Assembly (NCBI GenBank): GCA_934667465.1
Contig: CAKUMG010000186.1
Span: forward strand, 1-8,772
Direction of reading: 5' to 3'
Length of the DNA: 8,772 bases
Source: an uncultured Actinoplanes sp.
Lineage (GTDB): Bacteria; Actinomycetota; Actinomycetes; Mycobacteriales; Micromonosporaceae
Positions 6,990-8,772 of the stretch are shown piece after piece (within the stretch, counting starts at the first letter, position 1; every line of letters begins with the position of its first letter). The notes under the pieces are model-generated. The model did no database searches, was not told the origin of the DNA, and was given only the letters and a program-made list of their open reading frames with translations. The position numbers were made by a program, and so were the translations under genes.

Positions 6990-7029
6990 CGGACCATTTG
7001 TAAGCGGCGGCGCGGGGCGGGGCGGCGGG

Positions 7030-7109
7030 TGTCCGCGAAAGCGGGCGGATGATCGCGAAAACGGGCTGATGCTTGCGAAAACGGGCGGATGCTCGCGAAA
7101 GCGGGCCGC
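7030..7109. repeat. Tandem array, 20-bp period, four copies
   Basis: Four contiguous 20-base units start at 7030, 7050, 7070 and 7090. The consensus is close to TGCTCGCGAAAACGGGCGGA. Adjacent units match at 16, 17 and 16 of 20 positions, and the core GCGAAA-R-CGGGC is present in all four. There are no spacers between units. The last unit runs into the left arm of the hairpin at 7101-7127. The array lies just 3' of the minus-strand CNNM-type gene and upstream of the ATPase remnant. The period is not a multiple of three, which argues against a coding repeat. Confidence 0.85.
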
Positions 7110-7127
7110 CGAACCGAAGCGGCCCGC
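7101..7127 (-). terminator. Hairpin downstream of the CNNM-type gene, probable intrinsic terminator
   Basis: GCGGGCCGC (7101-7109) and GCGGCCCGC (7119-7127) form a perfect 9-bp GC-rich stem with a 9-base loop. Reading the minus strand, it lies about 30 bases after the CNNM-type stop and is followed by TTTCGC, a very short T run. Weak T tails are common in high-GC actinobacterial terminators. The left arm is also the end of the fourth 20-bp repeat. Confidence 0.6.
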
Positions 7128-7157
7128 CCGAACGCGGCGAAGGGGGCGGCGAGGCGG

Positions 7158-8165
7158 TCAGCGCGCCGCGGCGGGCGTGCGCAGCAGCCGCTCGACGACG
7201 TCGGTCATCGTGGTCACCGCCGGCCCGTCCGGGGTCGTGACCACGACGAGGTGATGCCGGGTCGCCCGCATGGTGGCCAGCGCCTCGTAGACCAGCGTCG
7301 CCCCGTCCAGCACGAGCACGTCCCGCATCACCTCGCCCGCGGTCCGGTCGTCCGGCTCGTTCATGGTGTCGCGGACGTGGACCACGCCGGCCGCCGCGCC
7401 GTCGCGCAGGACGACCACCCGCAGGTGGCCCGAGTCGCGGGCCGCCGCGCGGACGGCGAGCACGGTGTCGGCCTCCCGGACCGCGGTCAGCCCGCGTTCC
7501 GGGCCGGTGAGCCCGGCCAGGGTGAGCTGGTCGAGGTCCAGGGCGTCGGTGAGCTGCGCGGAGGACGACGTCTCGAGCGCGCCGACGCTGGCCGAGTGCT
7601 CGACCAGGTGGCGCAGGTCGGTGGCGCTCTGCCCGGTCGCGACGGTGTCGCGGGGTTCGACGCCGACCCGGCGCAGGCACCAGTTGGCGCTGGCGTTGAG
7701 CGCGCGCAGCACCGGGCGGGTGAGCCACATGAAGCCGCGCATCGGCAGCGCCAGCGCGACGGCGGTCCGCTCCGGGTGGGCGATCGCGTACGACTTCGGG
7801 GCCATCTCGCCGATGACCAGGTGCAGGAACGTGACGATCAGCATCGCCAGCGCGAACCCGGCGGCGTCGGCGGCCCAGCCGGGCGCGCCCCAGGTCTCGA
7901 ACACCGGGGTCAGCGCGTAGTTGACGGCGGGTTTGGTGATCGCGCCGAGCCCGAGCGCGCAGGCGGTGATGCCGAGCTGGCAGCCGGCCAGCAGCACGGT
8001 CAGCTCGTTGAAGCTGCGCACCGCCGCCCGCGCGGACCGGCTCTGCCCGGCCCGCTCGTCGAGGCGGTGCCGGCGCGCGCCGAGCAGCGCGAACTCGGCG
8101 GCCACGAAGAACGCGCTGAGCACGATCAGCAGCACGGTGAGGACCACCACGAGCCAGGGGTTCAC
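7158..8165 (-). CDS. CNNM/CorB-type membrane protein with CBS pair, second of a tandem pair
   Basis: This is a 335-residue member of the CNNM/CorC family (often annotated as hemolysin-like), implicated in divalent-cation, mainly magnesium, transport or homeostasis. The CNNM transmembrane domain (DUF21) spans about 1-170. It has membrane segments near 4-28, 55-75, 100-120 and 130-155, the conserved SAFFVAAEFAL region at 17-27 and the GEMAPKSYAI motif at 119-128. A CBS-domain pair, a possible nucleotide-binding regulatory module, follows at about 225-328. There is no C-terminal CorC_HlyC domain, unlike its upstream neighbour. The GTG start at 8165 overlaps that neighbour's stop (GTGA, 8162-8165) and has GGGTGA a few bases upstream. 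The hairpin at 7101-7127 probably ends this transcript. The older hemolysin label is weakly founded. Confidence 0.94.
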   Translation of the reverse strand: MNPWLVVVLTVLLIVLSAFFVAAEFALLGARRHRLDERAGQSRSARAAVRSFNELTVLLAGCQLGITACALGLGAITKPAVNYALTPVFETWGAPGWAADAAGFALAMLIVTFLHLVIGEMAPKSYAIAHPERTAVALALPMRGFMWLTRPVLRALNASANWCLRRVGVEPRDTVATGQSATDLRHLVEHSASVGALETSSSAQLTDALDLDQLTLAGLTGPERGLTAVREADTVLAVRAAARDSGHLRVVVLRDGAAAGVVHVRDTMNEPDDRTAGEVMRDVLVLDGATLVYEALATMRATRHHLVVVTTPDGPAVTTMTDVVERLLRTPAAAR

Positions 8166-8772
8166 CGGTCGTCACCCGTACGCAGCCGGACCAGGGACGG
8201 CACGTGCCGTTCCACCTCCATCACCTCGAGTTCCAGGGCGGCGCCGGCGAGTTCCAGCCGGGCCGTGGCGCCGGGGGCGGGCAGCTCGCCCCGCAGCTCG
8301 ATGATCAGGCCGGCGAGCGTCTCGCTGTCCGACCCGGGCAGGTCGTGCCCGATGGTGCGCTCGACCTCGTCCAGCGGCAGCGAGCCGGCCAGCTCCCAGG
8401 TGCCGTCGCCCGCGGCCGGCGGCGCGGCGGCCACGGCGTCGTCGTGCTCGTCCTCGATCTCGCCGACCAGCTCCTCGGCCAGGTCCTCGACGGTCACCAC
8501 GCCGGCCAGCCCGCCGTGCTCGTCGAGCACGCAGGCGAGCTGGGCGCGCCGCTCGGTGAGGGTGCGCACGACCCGGGGCAGCGGCATCGACGTCGGCACC
8601 AGCACCGGCGGGCGCATGATGCCGGCCACCGTGCCTGTGCCGCCGCGGTCGGCGGTGAGCAGGTCGGCGAGGTGCACCACCCCGATCACGTCGTCGCGCT
8701 CGTCGAGCACCGGGTAGCGGGAGTGCCCGCCGGCCATCGTGGCCCACAGCTGCGCGGTGGTCATGTCCGGCT
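8162..8772 (-). CDS. CNNM/CorC-type protein, C-terminal part (partial, cut by window edge)
   Basis: This is the C-terminal 200-odd residues of a CNNM-family membrane protein; the frame stays open to the window edge, so the 5' part is missing. An ATG at 8764 exists but is very probably internal, because it falls inside the first CBS domain just before GGHSRYPVLDE. The visible order is CBS 1 (HSRYPVLDERDDVIGVVHL and on), CBS 2 (VPTSMPLPRVVRTL to VTVEDLAEELVGEIEDE), an acidic/alanine linker, and a CorC_HlyC domain (WELAGSLPLDEVERTIG to the end). The missing part should be a DUF21 transmembrane domain. It is followed by a second CNNM-type gene overlapping by GTGA, an arrangement also known in mycobacteria (Rv1842c/Rv1841c). 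The two products may form a heteromeric membrane complex; that is inference. Confidence 0.93.
   Translation of the reverse strand, partial: PDMTTAQLWATMAGGHSRYPVLDERDDVIGVVHLADLLTADRGGTGTVAGIMRPPVLVPTSMPLPRVVRTLTERRAQLACVLDEHGGLAGVVTVEDLAEELVGEIEDEHDDAVAAAPPAAGDGTWELAGSLPLDEVERTIGHDLPGSDSETLAGLIIELRGELPAPGATARLELAGAALELEVMEVERHVPSLVRLRTGDDR

Larger units (their letters stand above)
6883..7157. other. Non-coding patch with two tandem arrays and a hairpin
   Basis: This 275-base gap lies between the ATPase remnant and the CNNM-type gene. I see no convincing gene in it. It holds, in order, a T-rich and less GC-rich stretch with a 22-base-period array, a G-rich link of about 40 bases (6990-7029, including GGGG at 7014-7017 and 7019-7022), a 20-base-period array, and a terminator-like hairpin. 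The stretch at about 6891-6980 is visibly richer in A and T than the rest of the window, which suggests a different origin or different constraint. Confidence 0.7.

Noticed and set aside
6902..7109. CRISPR array
   Set aside because: Units of 20-22 bases are contiguous with no unique spacers between them, copies are imperfect, and no cas genes are in the window.
6622..8175. One long 517-codon minus-strand protein spanning the ATPase remnant, both repeat arrays and the CNNM gene
   Set aside because: Upstream of about 7000 it runs in another frame across the CNNM gene, which has clear family motifs in its own frame. Only the last 86 codons look like a real protein segment.
7089..8717. 542-codon plus-strand open frame opposite the CNNM genes
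   Set aside because: It is antisense to two genes with DUF21, CBS and CorC_HlyC motifs, and its own translation shows no domain.

Overview
The window is very GC-rich, with coding strands dominated by G or C at third codon positions, frequent GTG starts and many 4-bp stop/start overlaps. This fits a high-GC actinomycete chromosome. A Micromonosporaceae-like or Streptomyces-like host is a guess from style and gene content, not proven. No tRNA, rRNA, IS element, phage gene or CRISPR array was seen.

Layout. (1) 1-2544, plus strand: the 3' part of an alpha/beta hydrolase, translationally coupled to a CPBP-family intramembrane protease, then an HSL-type (family IV) esterase whose N-terminal cap looks short and whose start is uncertain. 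(2) 2557-4841, minus strand: a predicted lipoprotein type-B carboxylesterase, coupled by ATGA to a luciferase-like (LLM) flavin/F420 oxidoreductase. (3) 4842-4950: a 109-bp divergent promoter region with an operator-like inverted repeat. (4) 4951-6596, plus strand: a NarL/LuxR-type two-component pair, a membrane histidine kinase coupled by ATGA to its response regulator. (5) 6597-7157: a small accessory or decayed patch. It holds an 86-codon remnant of a DUF4143-type P-loop ATPase that seems to have lost its middle in frame, then two short phased tandem arrays (22 bp x 4 and 20 bp x 4), a G-rich link between them and a terminator-like hairpin. (6) 7158-8772, minus strand: two adjacent CNNM/CorC-type membrane proteins overlapping by GTGA. 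The upstream one is cut by the window edge.

How it fits together. Most of the window is ordinary actinobacterial housekeeping and accessory metabolism arranged as coupled gene pairs. The kinase/regulator pair diverges from the secreted-esterase/oxidoreductase pair, so it may control that pair. The part least explained by standard annotation is 6883-7127. There, two arrays of different period carry a similar 10-bp core in opposite orientation, next to a broken ATPase gene and ending in a terminator hairpin.
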